A stretch of 64,000 nucleotides of DNA from Sphingomonas taxi (GTDB lineage Bacteria > Pseudomonadota > Alphaproteobacteria > Sphingomonadales > Sphingomonadaceae): positions 270,530 to 334,529 of the forward strand of contig QFMX01000002.1 in NCBI GenBank assembly GCA_003240625.1, read 5' to 3'. Under the pieces are notes generated by a model that was given only the letters and a program-made list of their open reading frames with translations, was not told where the DNA came from and searched no databases. A program made the translations under genes and the position numbers. Every line of letters starts with the position of its first letter. Position 1 is the stretch's first letter. Below are positions 15,107 to 23,616 of the stretch, in pieces.

Positions 15107-17881
15107 TCAATGCGCGGCGCCCCAGCTGAGGCCGGTGCCGATCTCGATGCCGAGGGGTACGTCGAGTGTTACTGCGGGAAGTGCAGCGGTTGCCATGACG
15201 CGTTCGATTACCGGCTTTGCGGCCTCAACGTCGCTATCCGGCAGCTCGAACACGAGTTCGTCGTGAACCTGGAGGAGCATGCGGACGTTCGGGAGGCCCG
15301 CCTCCAGCAAAGCCGGCCCCATGCGGATCATCGCGCGCTTGATGATGTCCGCGCTAGTGCCCTGGATCGGCGCGTTGATCGCGGCGCGTTCGGCGCCCTG
15401 GCGTTCGTGCTGGATCTTCGAGCGGATGCGCGGGAAGTGCGTTTTGCGGCCGAACAGCGTGGTGGTGTAGCCGGTGGCGCGGACGTTCTCCGTCGTCTCG
15501 ACGATATAGGTCGAGATGCCGGGGAAGCGGTCGAAATAGCGGTCGATCATCGCCTGCGCTTCGTCCGCCGAGACGTCCAACCGCCCGGCGAGGCCCCAGC
15601 GCGAGATGCCGTAGAGGATCGCGAAGTTGATCGTCTTGGCGCGGCCGCGGGTGTCTCGGTTGACCTCGCCGAACAGTTCCTGCGCGGTCAACGAGTGGAT
15701 GTCGTCGCCGTTCGCGAACGCCGCCTTCAGCGCGGGGACGTTGGCCATGTGCGCGGCCAGACGCAACTCGATCTGCGAGTAATCGGCCGCGAGGATGACG
15801 TTGCCGGGCTCGGCGACGAACGCGTCGCGGATCTGGCGGCCGATCTCGGTGCGGATCGGGATGTTCTGGAGGTTGGGATCGGTCGACGACAGGCGACCGG
15901 TCTGCGCGCCGGTGAGGCTGTACGACGTGTGGACGCGGCCCGTTGCCGGGTTGATCTGCGCCTGCAACGCATCGGTATAGGTGGATTTCAGCTTCGACAA
16001 CTGGCGCCAGTCGAGCACTTTTCGCGCGATCACTGCGCCGGGCGAATCCTTGTCGGCGGCGATCCGTTCGAGTTCGGTGACGTCGGTCGAATAGACGCCG
16101 GACTTGCCTTTGCGGCCGCCCTTGATGCCCATCTTCTCGAACAGCACGTCGCCCAGTTGCTTGGGGCTGCCGATCGTGAACGGCGCACCGGCGAGCGCGT
16201 GGATTTCGGTTTCGAGGCTGACCATCTGGCCGGCGAACTCGGTCGATAGCTTCGATAGCTTTGCGGCGTCGACCTTGATGCCGTGCATCTCCATCTGCGC
16301 GATGACGGGCACGAGCGGGCGGTCGACCATCTCGTATACGCGGGTCGAGCCTTCCGCGGGGAGGCGGCGCTTGAACCGGCGCCACAGGCGGAGCGTCACG
16401 TCGGCGTCCTCGGCGGCGTAGCGTGTCGCCGACTTGAGGTCGATTTCGTTGAAGGTGCGCTGCGTCTTGCCGGTGCCGACGACGTCCTTGAACGCGATGC
16501 AGCTGTGCGAGAGGTGCGTGGCTGCGAGTTCGTCCATGCCGTGGCCGTGCAGCCCGGCGTCGAGATCGAAGCTCATCACGATCGTGTCGTCGAACGGGGC
16601 GATCTGCACGCCGCCGGTGGGCGCGTAGGCGCGGCCGAGGACGATCATGTCGTACTTCAGGTTGTGGCCGATCTTCAGGATGCTCGGATCCTCCAGCAAC
16701 GGCTTCAGTTTCGCGAGCACGAGCGCGCGATCGAGCTGGACCGGGTTCTCCGCGAGCAAATCCGTCCCGCCATGCGCGATAGGTACGTAGCAGGCGAGGT
16801 TCGGATGCAGCGCCATGCTGATCCCGACCAGATCCGCGCGCGTCGCGTCGATGCCGGTCGTCTCGGTGTCGATCGCGATCCAGCCCTGGTGCCTGGCCAC
16901 GGTGATCCAGCGATCGAGTGCTGCTTCGTCGACGACGGTTTCGTAGTCGTCGTGCTTGCAGGGCTCGTCGTCGTCCATGTCCGCGACGACGGGCGATTCG
17001 GGAACCGGGGCGTCGGCGACCGCGGAGAGCTTGGCGAGCAGCGACTTGAAGCCGTGATGTTCGAGGAACGCGCGCAAGGGGGCATCGGGAATGCCCTTGA
17101 GTTCAAGATCCTCCAGCGGCTCGGGCAGCGTCACGTCGCATTTCAGCGTCACGAGCACCTTCGACAGCCGCGCCATCTCGGCATGCTCGATCAGGTTATC
17201 GCGCAGCTTGCCCTTCTTCATGCCGTCGGCCGCCGCCAGCACGGATTCGAGATCGCCGTGTTCGAGGATCAGCTTCGCGGCGGTCTTGGGGCCGACGCCG
17301 GGGACGCCGGGGACGTTATCGACGCTGTCGCCCATCAGCGCGAGCACGTCGCCGAGCTGCGCCGGTGTGACGCCGTGGAATTTCTCCGCGACGTGCTCCG
17401 CGCCGAGCCGGCGGTTGTTCATCGTGTCGTACATGTCGAGCCCGGGCTCGATCAGCTGCATCAGATCCTTGTCCGAGGACACGATCGTGACTTCCCAGCC
17501 TTGCGCGAGCGCGGCCTTCGAATAGCAGGCGATGATGTCGTCGGCTTCGAGTCCTTCGGTCTCGATGCAGGGGAGGCTGAACGCGCGCGTGGCGTCGCGG
17601 ATCATCGGGAATTGCGGGACGAGGTCCTCGGGCGGTGGTGGACGCTGCGCCTTGTACTTGTCGTAGAGATCGTTGCGGAAGGTCTTCGACGACTTGTCGA
17701 GGATGACCGCCATGTGGGTCGGGCCGTCGGCCGCGTGGACTTCGTCTGCGAGCTTCCACAGCATCGTCGTATAGCCATAGACCGCGCCGACCGGCTCGCC
17801 ATGCTTGTTGGTGAGCGGCGGCAGCCGATGATAGGCGCGGAAGATATAGCCGGAGCCGTCGACGAGATAGAGATGGGGCAT
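15107..17881 (-). CDS. polA: DNA polymerase I
   Basis: A 924-residue repair and Okazaki-fragment polymerase with all three domains: 5'-3' exonuclease (about 1-290, opening MPHLYLVDGSGYIFRAYHRLP), 3'-5' proofreading exonuclease with intact first motif (IAIDTETTGID), and the family A polymerase with motif A ADYSQIELR, motif B RAKTINFAILYG and motif C VHDEL. The ATG at 17881 fits the family; an ATG 12 codons upstream only adds MVRAPASARPRA. The gene appears monocistronic with repeats on both sides. Confidence 0.97.
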   Translation of the reverse strand: MPHLYLVDGSGYIFRAYHRLPPLTNKHGEPVGAVYGYTTMLWKLADEVHAADGPTHMAVILDKSSKTFRNDLYDKYKAQRPPPPEDLVPQFPMIRDATRAFSLPCIETEGLEADDIIACYSKAALAQGWEVTIVSSDKDLMQLIEPGLDMYDTMNNRRLGAEHVAEKFHGVTPAQLGDVLALMGDSVDNVPGVPGVGPKTAAKLILEHGDLESVLAAADGMKKGKLRDNLIEHAEMARLSKVLVTLKCDVTLPEPLEDLELKGIPDAPLRAFLEHHGFKSLLAKLSAVADAPVPESPVVADMDDDEPCKHDDYETVVDEAALDRWITVARHQGWIAIDTETTGIDATRADLVGISMALHPNLACYVPIAHGGTDLLAENPVQLDRALVLAKLKPLLEDPSILKIGHNLKYDMIVLGRAYAPTGGVQIAPFDDTIVMSFDLDAGLHGHGMDELAATHLSHSCIAFKDVVGTGKTQRTFNEIDLKSATRYAAEDADVTLRLWRRFKRRLPAEGSTRVYEMVDRPLVPVIAQMEMHGIKVDAAKLSKLSTEFAGQMVSLETEIHALAGAPFTIGSPKQLGDVLFEKMGIKGGRKGKSGVYSTDVTELERIAADKDSPGAVIARKVLDWRQLSKLKSTYTDALQAQINPATGRVHTSYSLTGAQTGRLSSTDPNLQNIPIRTEIGRQIRDAFVAEPGNVILAADYSQIELRLAAHMANVPALKAAFANGDDIHSLTAQELFGEVNRDTRGRAKTINFAILYGISRWGLAGRLDVSADEAQAMIDRYFDRFPGISTYIVETTENVRATGYTTTLFGRKTHFPRIRSKIQHERQGAERAAINAPIQGTSADIIKRAMIRMGPALLEAGLPNVRMLLQVHDELVFELPDSDVEAAKPVIERVMATAALPAVTLDVPLGIEIGTGLSWGAAH

Positions 17882-18001
17882 CGCGCGCGGTCTAGCGGAT
17901 GCGGGGGCGCGGACCAATGGGCGAAGCGTGGTTGTTGGGTATCAGGTGGGGAGAAAAGCGGTGGGGCGTTTGGGGGGCGGGGGTGCCCCTATAACGAACC
18001 T

Positions 18002-18106
18002 CCACCCCGGCGAAGGCCGGGGCCCAGTTGAGGGACGTTGCTAACGAAGCGATACGCGCCATTACGACCACCTTTCCAACTGGGCCCCGGCCTTCGCCGG
18101 GGTGGT
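18002..18106. repeat. Family C palindromic repeat, copy 1
   Basis: Outer arms CACCCCGGCGAAGGCCGGGG with CCCAGTTG, and CAACTGGGCCCCGGCCTTCG with CCGGGGTGG. The inner part is a less perfect inverted repeat around GCGATACGCGCCATTACG. It follows the polA promoter side. Confidence 0.88.
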
Positions 18107-18125
18107 TGCAGCGGTCAGGACAAGC

Positions 18126-18186
18126 TTCCTTGTTCTCCCGCGAAGGCGGGAGCCCAGTCTGGATCCCCGCCTTCGCGGGGAAACAT
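18126..18186. repeat. Family D palindromic repeat, copy 2
   Basis: TTCCTTGTTCTCCCGCGAAG, then a spacer GAGCCCAGTCTG and CCCCGCCTTCGCGGGGAAAC. It lies 20 bp from family C copy 1, a pairing repeated at three other sites in the window. Confidence 0.88.
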
Positions 18187-18232
18187 GCTTCTTTGGTTCA
18201 AGGGGAACGGGGGATGAGAGCGGTCGACACTC

Positions 18233-19189
18233 TTACTTCTTGATCAGCCCGATTTCGACCAGTCGCTCGTACAGATAATCATGCGCGGTGATCGGGGTCG
18301 GATAGCGGTTCGCGTTGTCCGGCGTGATCGTGCCCGGCAGCGTCTCGATCAGGAAATCGGGCGCGGGGTGCAGGAAGAACGGCATCGAATAGCGCGAATG
18401 GCCGCGGCGCTCGGGCGGCGGGTTGACGACGCGGTGCGTGGTCGACGGCAGCACGTTGTTGGTCAGCCGCTGGAGCATGTCGCCGACGTTGACGACCATC
18501 GCGCCCTCGGGCGGCTTGATCGACAGCCAGCGGCCATTGGCGCGGTCGAGCAGTTCGAGACCTGCTTCTTCTGCACCGAGCAGCAGCGTGATAAGGTTGA
18601 TGTCCTCATGCGCGCCGGCGCGAACGCCTTCCGCATCGGCGGGGATCGGCGGATAGTGCAACAGGCGAAGGATGCTGTTGCCGTCCTTCACCGCCGGGTC
18701 GAACCAGTCGGACTTGAGCTTCAGGTGGCGCGCGATCGCGGAGAGGAGCTTGTCGCCGGCGCGGTCGAACGCGGCGAACAGTTCGAGGAAGACCGGCTTG
18801 AAGCCCTCGGGCCGCGTCGGCCAGACGTTGGGCGCCATCGTGCCCGCATAGCGGTGACCCTCGGGCAGTTCGCGGCCGACGTGCCAGAATTCCTTGAGGT
18901 CGACGACCTTGGCATCCTTGGCAATCTCGGTCTTGAACGGCGTGTAGCCGCGCGCGCCGCCGCCGCCGGGGATGTGATAGCCGCGCTTCTCGTCCTCGGG
19001 GAGGTCGAACAGGAGTTTCGTCTCGGCCCAGGCGCGCTCGATCAGGTCGTCGGGGATGCCGTGGTCGGCGACGATCGCGAAGCCGAACCGCTCGAACGAT
19101 TCGCCGAACGCGGCGGCGAAGCCGTCGGGATCGGTGTCCTGCGTGGCGAGGCTGAGCGTCGGGACCTGGGCGGCGGGCGTATCGAGCAT
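18233..19189 (-). CDS. 2-oxoglutarate/Fe(II) oxygenase, isopenicillin N synthase family
   Basis: A 318-residue cytoplasmic oxygenase with an N-terminal DIOX_N region (FERFGFAIVADHGIPDDLI) and a C-terminal jelly-roll domain. The iron ligands are in AHEDIN (HxD) and the distal His in STTHRVVNPP; the 2-oxoglutarate arginine is in HSRYSMPFFLHP. These proteins hydroxylate or desaturate small molecules; the bacterial branch is mostly uncharacterised. The gene stands alone between repeats. Confidence 0.9.
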   Translation of the reverse strand: MLDTPAAQVPTLSLATQDTDPDGFAAAFGESFERFGFAIVADHGIPDDLIERAWAETKLLFDLPEDEKRGYHIPGGGGARGYTPFKTEIAKDAKVVDLKEFWHVGRELPEGHRYAGTMAPNVWPTRPEGFKPVFLELFAAFDRAGDKLLSAIARHLKLKSDWFDPAVKDGNSILRLLHYPPIPADAEGVRAGAHEDINLITLLLGAEEAGLELLDRANGRWLSIKPPEGAMVVNVGDMLQRLTNNVLPSTTHRVVNPPPERRGHSRYSMPFFLHPAPDFLIETLPGTITPDNANRYPTPITAHDYLYERLVEIGLIKK

Positions 19190-19280
19190 GGGGTTGGTGT
19201 CCGGATTGGGGTTGCACCCGATATAGGGGGTCGTGGGTGCGGTGCCAAATGCCTGGGTTAGGGTTAGTTTACATTTTGAA

Positions 19281-19409
19281 CGATCCTCCCCCGCCAGGGG
19301 GAGGTGTCGCCGAAGGTGACGGAGGGGGAGGATACGGAACGACGGTTACTCCTTTCCTCCCCCTCCGTCTGGCGAGTGCCAGCCACCTCCCCCTGGCGGG
19401 GGAGGATCG
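19281..19409. repeat. Family B palindromic repeat, copy 2
   Basis: CGATCCTCCCCCGCCAGGGG ... and CACCTCCCCCTGGCGGGGGA with GGATCG; the inner GGAGGGGGAGGA pairs with TCCTCCCCCTCC. It fills most of the gap between the oxygenase start and the lipoprotein end. Confidence 0.88.
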
Positions 19410-19422
19410 AAGGTGCCGCGCG

Positions 19423-19920
19423 TTACCCGCTGATGACGATCGTGCCGGTTGCCTTGTCGGTGCCGTCGGGGGCGAGTTCGAGGCGGAAGGGTTTGTTTTC
19501 GTCGGTCGTGCCGATCAGGTTCGCGCCTTCCGTATGCACCTGGTAGCCGACCTTGCCGAGCCGCTGTGCGAACCAGTCGCGGACGATCGTCGGGGTGGCG
19601 GGGCTGGCGAAGGCCACGCGGAGCCCGCCGGCCTTGTCGTCGCCGACGATGTTGAGCGTCTTGATCGACGACCCCGGATACAGCCGGACGCCGTTGAGAT
19701 CGAAATTGCCGGTGTCGATCCTGATCTTCGGCAGCTTCACCGTGCCCTGGAAGCCGGGGACGTCGATCTTCATCTCGCCGGTTTCGCCGTTGATCGCGCC
19801 GAGCACGTTGCCGCCATCCGCGTTGATCGACACAGACGCGCCTTCGTTCGAGCGGTCGCAGGCGGCTAGCGCGAGCACGCCCACGAGACCAACGGTAGCG
19901 AGAAAGAGCGGGCGGATCAT
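19423..19920 (-). CDS. Small lipoprotein of unknown function
   Basis: A 165-residue protein with a type II signal peptide: MIRPLFLATVGLVGVLALAA followed by the acylated Cys in the lipobox LAAC (Cys21). The mature part is rich in beta-type sequence with GAINGETGEMKIDVPGF, KLPKIRIDTGNFDLNGVRL and GTDKATGTIVISG. I do not recognise the family. It is divergent from an MFS exporter gene, and a 20-bp palindrome lies 15 bp upstream of its start, so the two may be co-regulated. Confidence 0.8.
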   Translation of the reverse strand: MIRPLFLATVGLVGVLALAACDRSNEGASVSINADGGNVLGAINGETGEMKIDVPGFQGTVKLPKIRIDTGNFDLNGVRLYPGSSIKTLNIVGDDKAGGLRVAFASPATPTIVRDWFAQRLGKVGYQVHTEGANLIGTTDENKPFRLELAPDGTDKATGTIVISG

Positions 19921-19934
19921 GGATGCCTCCGAAG

Positions 19935-19954
19935 TGTATTGTTATGACAATACA
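19935..19954. promoter_or_regulatory. Perfect palindrome in a divergent promoter region
   Basis: TGTATTGTTATGACAATACA: 8-bp perfect arms around TATG, between the lipoprotein start (19920) and the exporter start (20049). It has the size and symmetry of a dimeric repressor site. The regulator is not in the neighbourhood. The GTTATNAC core faintly recalls alphaproteobacterial Zur boxes, but gene content gives no support. Confidence 0.5.
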
Positions 19955-20048
19955 GATAGGTGGCATCGGCGTATCGCGCAATCATCTCCGAACCGCGCCG
20001 GTTAGCGGGTTTCGCAAGACCGGCCGAGCGGGTAAAGGCGCACGCATC

Positions 20049-21308
20049 ATGCAGACCCAGGACCCTCAATCCGACGCGCCGGCGATGCGTGGCGCGCCGA
20101 TCGGCTTCGTCGAGTTCGTCGCGCTCGTCGCCTCGCTGATGTCGCTCACCGCGCTCGGGATCGACTCGATGCTGCCCGCGCTGCCGGCGATCGGCGACTC
20201 GCTCGGCGTGGCGTCGGAGAACAGCCGCCAGTTCGTCGTGACCGCGTTCGTGATCGGCTTCGGCGTCGCGCAGCTCGTCCACGGTCCGCTCGCGGATCGG
20301 TTCGGGCGGCGGACGGTGCTGCTCTGGTCGCTGGTGCTCTACATCATCGCCAACGTCGCCTGCGCCACCGCGGGGAGTTTCACGTTGCTGCTGGTGGCGC
20401 GGGTGTTCGGCGGTGCGGTGATCGCCGCCGCGCGCGTCGCGACGATCGCGCTGGTCCGTGACTGCTATCATGGGCGGGCGATGGCGCGGGTGATGTCGAT
20501 CGCGTTCATGGTGTTCATGATCGTCCCGATCCTGGCGCCGACGTTCGGCTGGACGGTGCTCCAGTTCGGCGACTGGCGTGCGATCTTCTGGACGGTCGCG
20601 GTGCTGACGCTGGGCGTGCTGGTGTGGTTCTATCTGCGGATGCCGGAGACGCTGGCGCCCGAGAACGTCCTGCCGATTACGCCGCGCCGCATCCTGAGCG
20701 ACTGGCGGCAGACGCTCGTCGACCGCAATTCGCTTGGCTACACGCTCGCCTCGACCGCGTTGATGGGCGCGCTGTACGGCTATCTCAATTCGATCCAGCA
20801 GATCATGGCGGACGTGTTCCACAAGCCGACCCTGCTCGCGCTGATCTTCGCGACGACGTCGGTGACGATGGCAGCGTGCAACCTGCTGAACTCGCGGATC
20901 GTGCTGCGGCTGGGGACGCGGTTGATCAGCCACGGCGCGCTGTCGGTGCTGATCCTGGTATCGCTGGTGCATTTGTTCGCGATCGAGATCGGCTTCGAGA
21001 CGCTGGTCAGCTTTGCGGTCTTCCAGGCGCTGACGCTCGGCTGTTTCGGGCTGGCGACGTCGAACTTCTCGGCGATGGCGATGGAGAATATGGGGCGGAT
21101 CGCCGGCACCGCGTCGAGCGTGCAGGGCTTCCTGAGCGTGACGATCGGCGCTGTCATCGGCGCGCTGATCGGGCAGGCGTTCAACGGTACGACGGTGCCG
21201 CTGGTCGCGGGGTTCCTGGTCGCAGGGCTCGCCGCGCTGGTCGCGATCCTGATCACCGAGCGGGGTCGCTTGTTCCGGCCTGCGTCGACGGCGCCCGTCC
21301 GCGCTTGA
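20049..21308 (+). CDS. Bcr/CflA-type MFS multidrug exporter
   Basis: A 419-residue DHA1-family exporter with 12 predicted membrane segments. SLTALGIDSMLPALPAIGDSLG is the opening typical of Bcr/CflA, and motif A is in GPLADRFGRRTVLLWS. The start is the ATG at 20049 (MQTQDPQSDAP); in-frame ATGs upstream at 19923 and 19944 would cross the palindromic operator and are rejected. Inferred substrates are drugs or metabolites such as bicyclomycin, sulfonamides or cysteine. Confidence 0.9.
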   Translation: MQTQDPQSDAPAMRGAPIGFVEFVALVASLMSLTALGIDSMLPALPAIGDSLGVASENSRQFVVTAFVIGFGVAQLVHGPLADRFGRRTVLLWSLVLYIIANVACATAGSFTLLLVARVFGGAVIAAARVATIALVRDCYHGRAMARVMSIAFMVFMIVPILAPTFGWTVLQFGDWRAIFWTVAVLTLGVLVWFYLRMPETLAPENVLPITPRRILSDWRQTLVDRNSLGYTLASTALMGALYGYLNSIQQIMADVFHKPTLLALIFATTSVTMAACNLLNSRIVLRLGTRLISHGALSVLILVSLVHLFAIEIGFETLVSFAVFQALTLGCFGLATSNFSAMAMENMGRIAGTASSVQGFLSVTIGAVIGALIGQAFNGTTVPLVAGFLVAGLAALVAILITERGRLFRPASTAPVRA

Positions 21309-21387
21309 AGGAACCACCGCGCACGTCCACCGTTCGCATCCAGTAGGCTCGCAACACGCGGGCATCCTGGAACGAGGGAGTTTGACC

Positions 21388-21732
21388 ATGGGCGGACATC
21401 AGGTGCCGAGTGCCGGTTCGGGCGACGACGGTTATGACGAAGAGGGCTATGACGAGAGCCAGCGCGCCGAAATCCTCGAGGCCACGCGCAACGGCCCGAG
21501 CGACGGCATCATCCTGACCGACCTCGAACCCGATCTGGGCGAAGACGATACGGACGACGAGTCGATCGACGAGACCAAGATGGACTCCGAAGAGGTCGGC
21601 GAGACCGACTCCTCCGTCACGATGGACGAGGACGACATGGACGAGGACGACGTCCAGGACGAACTCGACGATGGCAGCATCGACGACGACGAAGACCTGG
21701 ACGATGCCGACGACGTCGCGCTGAAGCCCTGA
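21388..21732 (+). CDS. Highly acidic, probably disordered small protein
   Basis: A 114-residue protein with Asp+Glu above one third of residues, concentrated from residue 45 on (for example MDEDDMDEDDVQDELDDGS). No hydrophobic core, signal or membrane segment is visible. A good ribosome site (GAGGGAG) sits 7 bp before the ATG at 21388, in preference to the in-frame TTG at 21382. No recognised family. It resembles the charge-mimic or disordered proteins seen in many genomes; function unknown. Confidence 0.7.
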   Translation: MGGHQVPSAGSGDDGYDEEGYDESQRAEILEATRNGPSDGIILTDLEPDLGEDDTDDESIDETKMDSEEVGETDSSVTMDEDDMDEDDVQDELDDGSIDDDEDLDDADDVALKP

Positions 21733-21739
21733 TCCGTAC

Positions 21740-21767
21740 GCGACGCGCCCCAGAGCGGGCGCGTCGC
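21740..21767. terminator. Strong hairpin between convergent genes
   Basis: GCGACGCGCCC - CAGAGC - GGGCGCGTCGC, an 11-bp perfect stem 8 bp after the acidic-protein stop and touching the stop of the convergent small gene. No long T-run follows, so it is a possible bidirectional terminator or mRNA-stabilising hairpin. Confidence 0.55.
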
Positions 21768-21973
21768 TATCCGCCCGCGTTTGCCAGCACGGCGAGATCG
21801 CGGGCGTCGAACGCCGCGCCGGTCGCGTCGGTCGGTTGCGCAGTGACCGCTCCCGACGGTGCGTTCGTCAACGGTTCCGGGGTATCGGCGGCTACGTCAT
21901 AGGCGGTCCACAGGATCCCCGCCGACCAGAACAGCGCTGCCCAGCGGCTGCGAAAAAGACGCGAAAATCCCAT
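21767..21973 (-). CDS. Small single-span membrane protein, unknown
   Basis: A 68-residue ORF opening MGFSRLFRSRWAALFWSAGI, with a basic n-region then one hydrophobic stretch (about 12-28) and a Thr/Ala/Pro-rich tail. Orientation and codon use are plausible, and the stop coincides with the end of a terminator-like hairpin. No family recognised. Could be a small membrane protein or a short secreted peptide. Confidence 0.5.
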   Translation of the reverse strand: MGFSRLFRSRWAALFWSAGILWTAYDVAADTPEPLTNAPSGAVTAQPTDATGAAFDARDLAVLANAGG

Positions 21974-22272
21974 TCATGCTGCATTGCACACAGAGTCTTG
22001 CGGCTCCGTGATCGGATAGGCTTAACGCAGGCCCCGGCTGCTTTTTGCCATTTTTCCGCTGTATTTTGACAGCCTGGCCGCCATGATTGACATGGTTCGT
22101 TCATCCAAATGACAGGAACCGTTGCTGTAACGCAACACCCGGGAACAGTTCCCTGAATGTGACATTTTTTGTGCAACCATGTGCCCGCCGGCCTGTTTCG
22201 ACTTGCCTGGACCAAACCGACGCACCGTGCAGTCGGGGATCCACGCAACACACGAGATAAGGTCAAATTCAC

Positions 22273-22938
22273 ATGCGTAAGCTTTCCCTGGCAATCGCCC
22301 TCGCCGCTGCAACGGTCGCAGTTCCCGCCTTCGCGCAGGACATGTCGGCACCAGCCCCCACCGACAACAGCGCGCAGCCCGGCGAGGCAGCAGCTCCGGA
22401 CGGCTCGAAGGCATTCGGTATCGAGCCGTACTTCGGCGTCATGGGCGGTTGGGAGCAGTTCGACAACGAGCGCGGCCATGGCATCCCGCAGGCGCTGAAC
22501 GCCGACAACTCGCTGCGTCGCGGCTACAAGCCCTCGGGCTCGCTGGTTCAGGGCGTCCTCGGCGTGAACGTGCCGCTCGGCCCGGTTTTCGTCGGCGCTG
22601 AAGGCAACGTCATCAAGGGCATCGAAGGCAACATCGATTGGGAATATGGCGCAGCAGGCCGTTTCGGCTTCCGCGCTGGCGACAGCGGCCTGATCTACGG
22701 CAAGGTCGGCTACCAGTGGGTGAACTTCGACAAGTTCTCGGCACGGTCGACCAACGGTGGCGACACCGGTCGTGACTACAGCGCGATCACCTACGGCATC
22801 GGCGCAGAAGTCGGTCCGCAGAGCATCGGCCTGAAGGGCATCACCGGCAACGCAGGCTTCCGCATCCGCGCCGAGGTCAACACCTTCGGTGACGCGCAGA
22901 GCTTCCGTCCGATGCTCGGCATCATCACGCACTTCTAA
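22273..22938 (+). CDS. Outer-membrane beta-barrel (opacity-type) protein
   Basis: A 221-residue secreted protein. The signal peptide MRKLSLAIALAAATVAVPAF ends at AFA before QD. After a Pro/Ala-rich linker (about 25-45) come alternating beta strands with Gly/aromatic patterns (VFVGAEGNVIKGIEGNIDWEYGA style) and the typical C-terminal aromatic residue of a barrel, ending ITHF. It fits the small OmpA-like porin family. The 299 bp upstream are non-coding and contain a TTGACA at 22087-22092, but no convincing -10 partner, so I do not call the promoter. Confidence 0.85.
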   Translation: MRKLSLAIALAAATVAVPAFAQDMSAPAPTDNSAQPGEAAAPDGSKAFGIEPYFGVMGGWEQFDNERGHGIPQALNADNSLRRGYKPSGSLVQGVLGVNVPLGPVFVGAEGNVIKGIEGNIDWEYGAAGRFGFRAGDSGLIYGKVGYQWVNFDKFSARSTNGGDTGRDYSAITYGIGAEVGPQSIGLKGITGNAGFRIRAEVNTFGDAQSFRPMLGIITHF

Positions 22939-23616
22939 GCCCTTGCCTCGCAAGAGGTATAAGCTGGACGCGTAACGGGGGCGGGGAGTGGCTAGGGCTA
23001 TTTCCCGCCCTTCGTGTGTCTGGCGTTCGCGGCGTGTCGAGTGGGTGACGTGTCGGAAGTATGGGCGCTCGCACGGTTCCTGGCATGGATCCCCGAGCAT
23101 GGTGCCCCGAACATCGGACTGCGAGCATGGCGGTGCTTGCGGCGGGATCGATGACGGGTGCGATTTCGGCACCGCGTCGGCCGGGATATGCGGGAGCGGT
23201 GCCGCGGGCCGATCCGGGCCTGACCTACGCATGCAGGACAACGAGTTCGCCGTATCCGGCCGGTACTGCCCGGCATCGACCTGCTAGCTGGCTCGCGCGC
23301 GTTGGATTGGCATATCGAGGTGAGCAGATAGTTCGGCATCTGGCCGGCTTTTAGCAGACTAACCGACCGGTTTGACGGTCCCCCGGTGTGTGCGCCTGAT
23401 GTTTCGGACGGAAAGTTACCGCGTCCCACGACCGGCAACCCCATCCGGCACCAGGTAAACATCGGCATCGGGTCGGCAGCGCGGAACCGTCCTCCGCCGG
23501 CTTGCGTCGGGTAAGCGATGTTCACGATGCGTTCGCCTCGTTTCCGACTCCGCTCGCCGCAACGCTGGCGCTCGCGAGGGTGACATCCTCGCGCGCGCGC
23601 GTACGCGCGACGGACG
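22939..23616. other. 678-bp stretch without a convincing gene
   Basis: All six frames here give only short or low-complexity ORFs with Arg/Pro/Ser-rich translations and no ribosome site or recognisable motif. None of the eight palindromic repeat families is present, which sets it apart from the other long gaps. Near its end is a self-complementary CG run (GCGCGCGTACGCGCG, about 23594-23609) just before the nuclease gene. Confidence 0.5.

Noticed and set aside
16283..18031. 582-residue ORF opposite polA
   Set aside because: Antisense to the polA coding frame, no ribosome site, no recognisable domain.
22081..22120. TTGACA promoter for the outer-membrane protein
   Set aside because: Only the -35 matches; no reasonable -10 at 16-18 bp spacing, so not listed as a feature.
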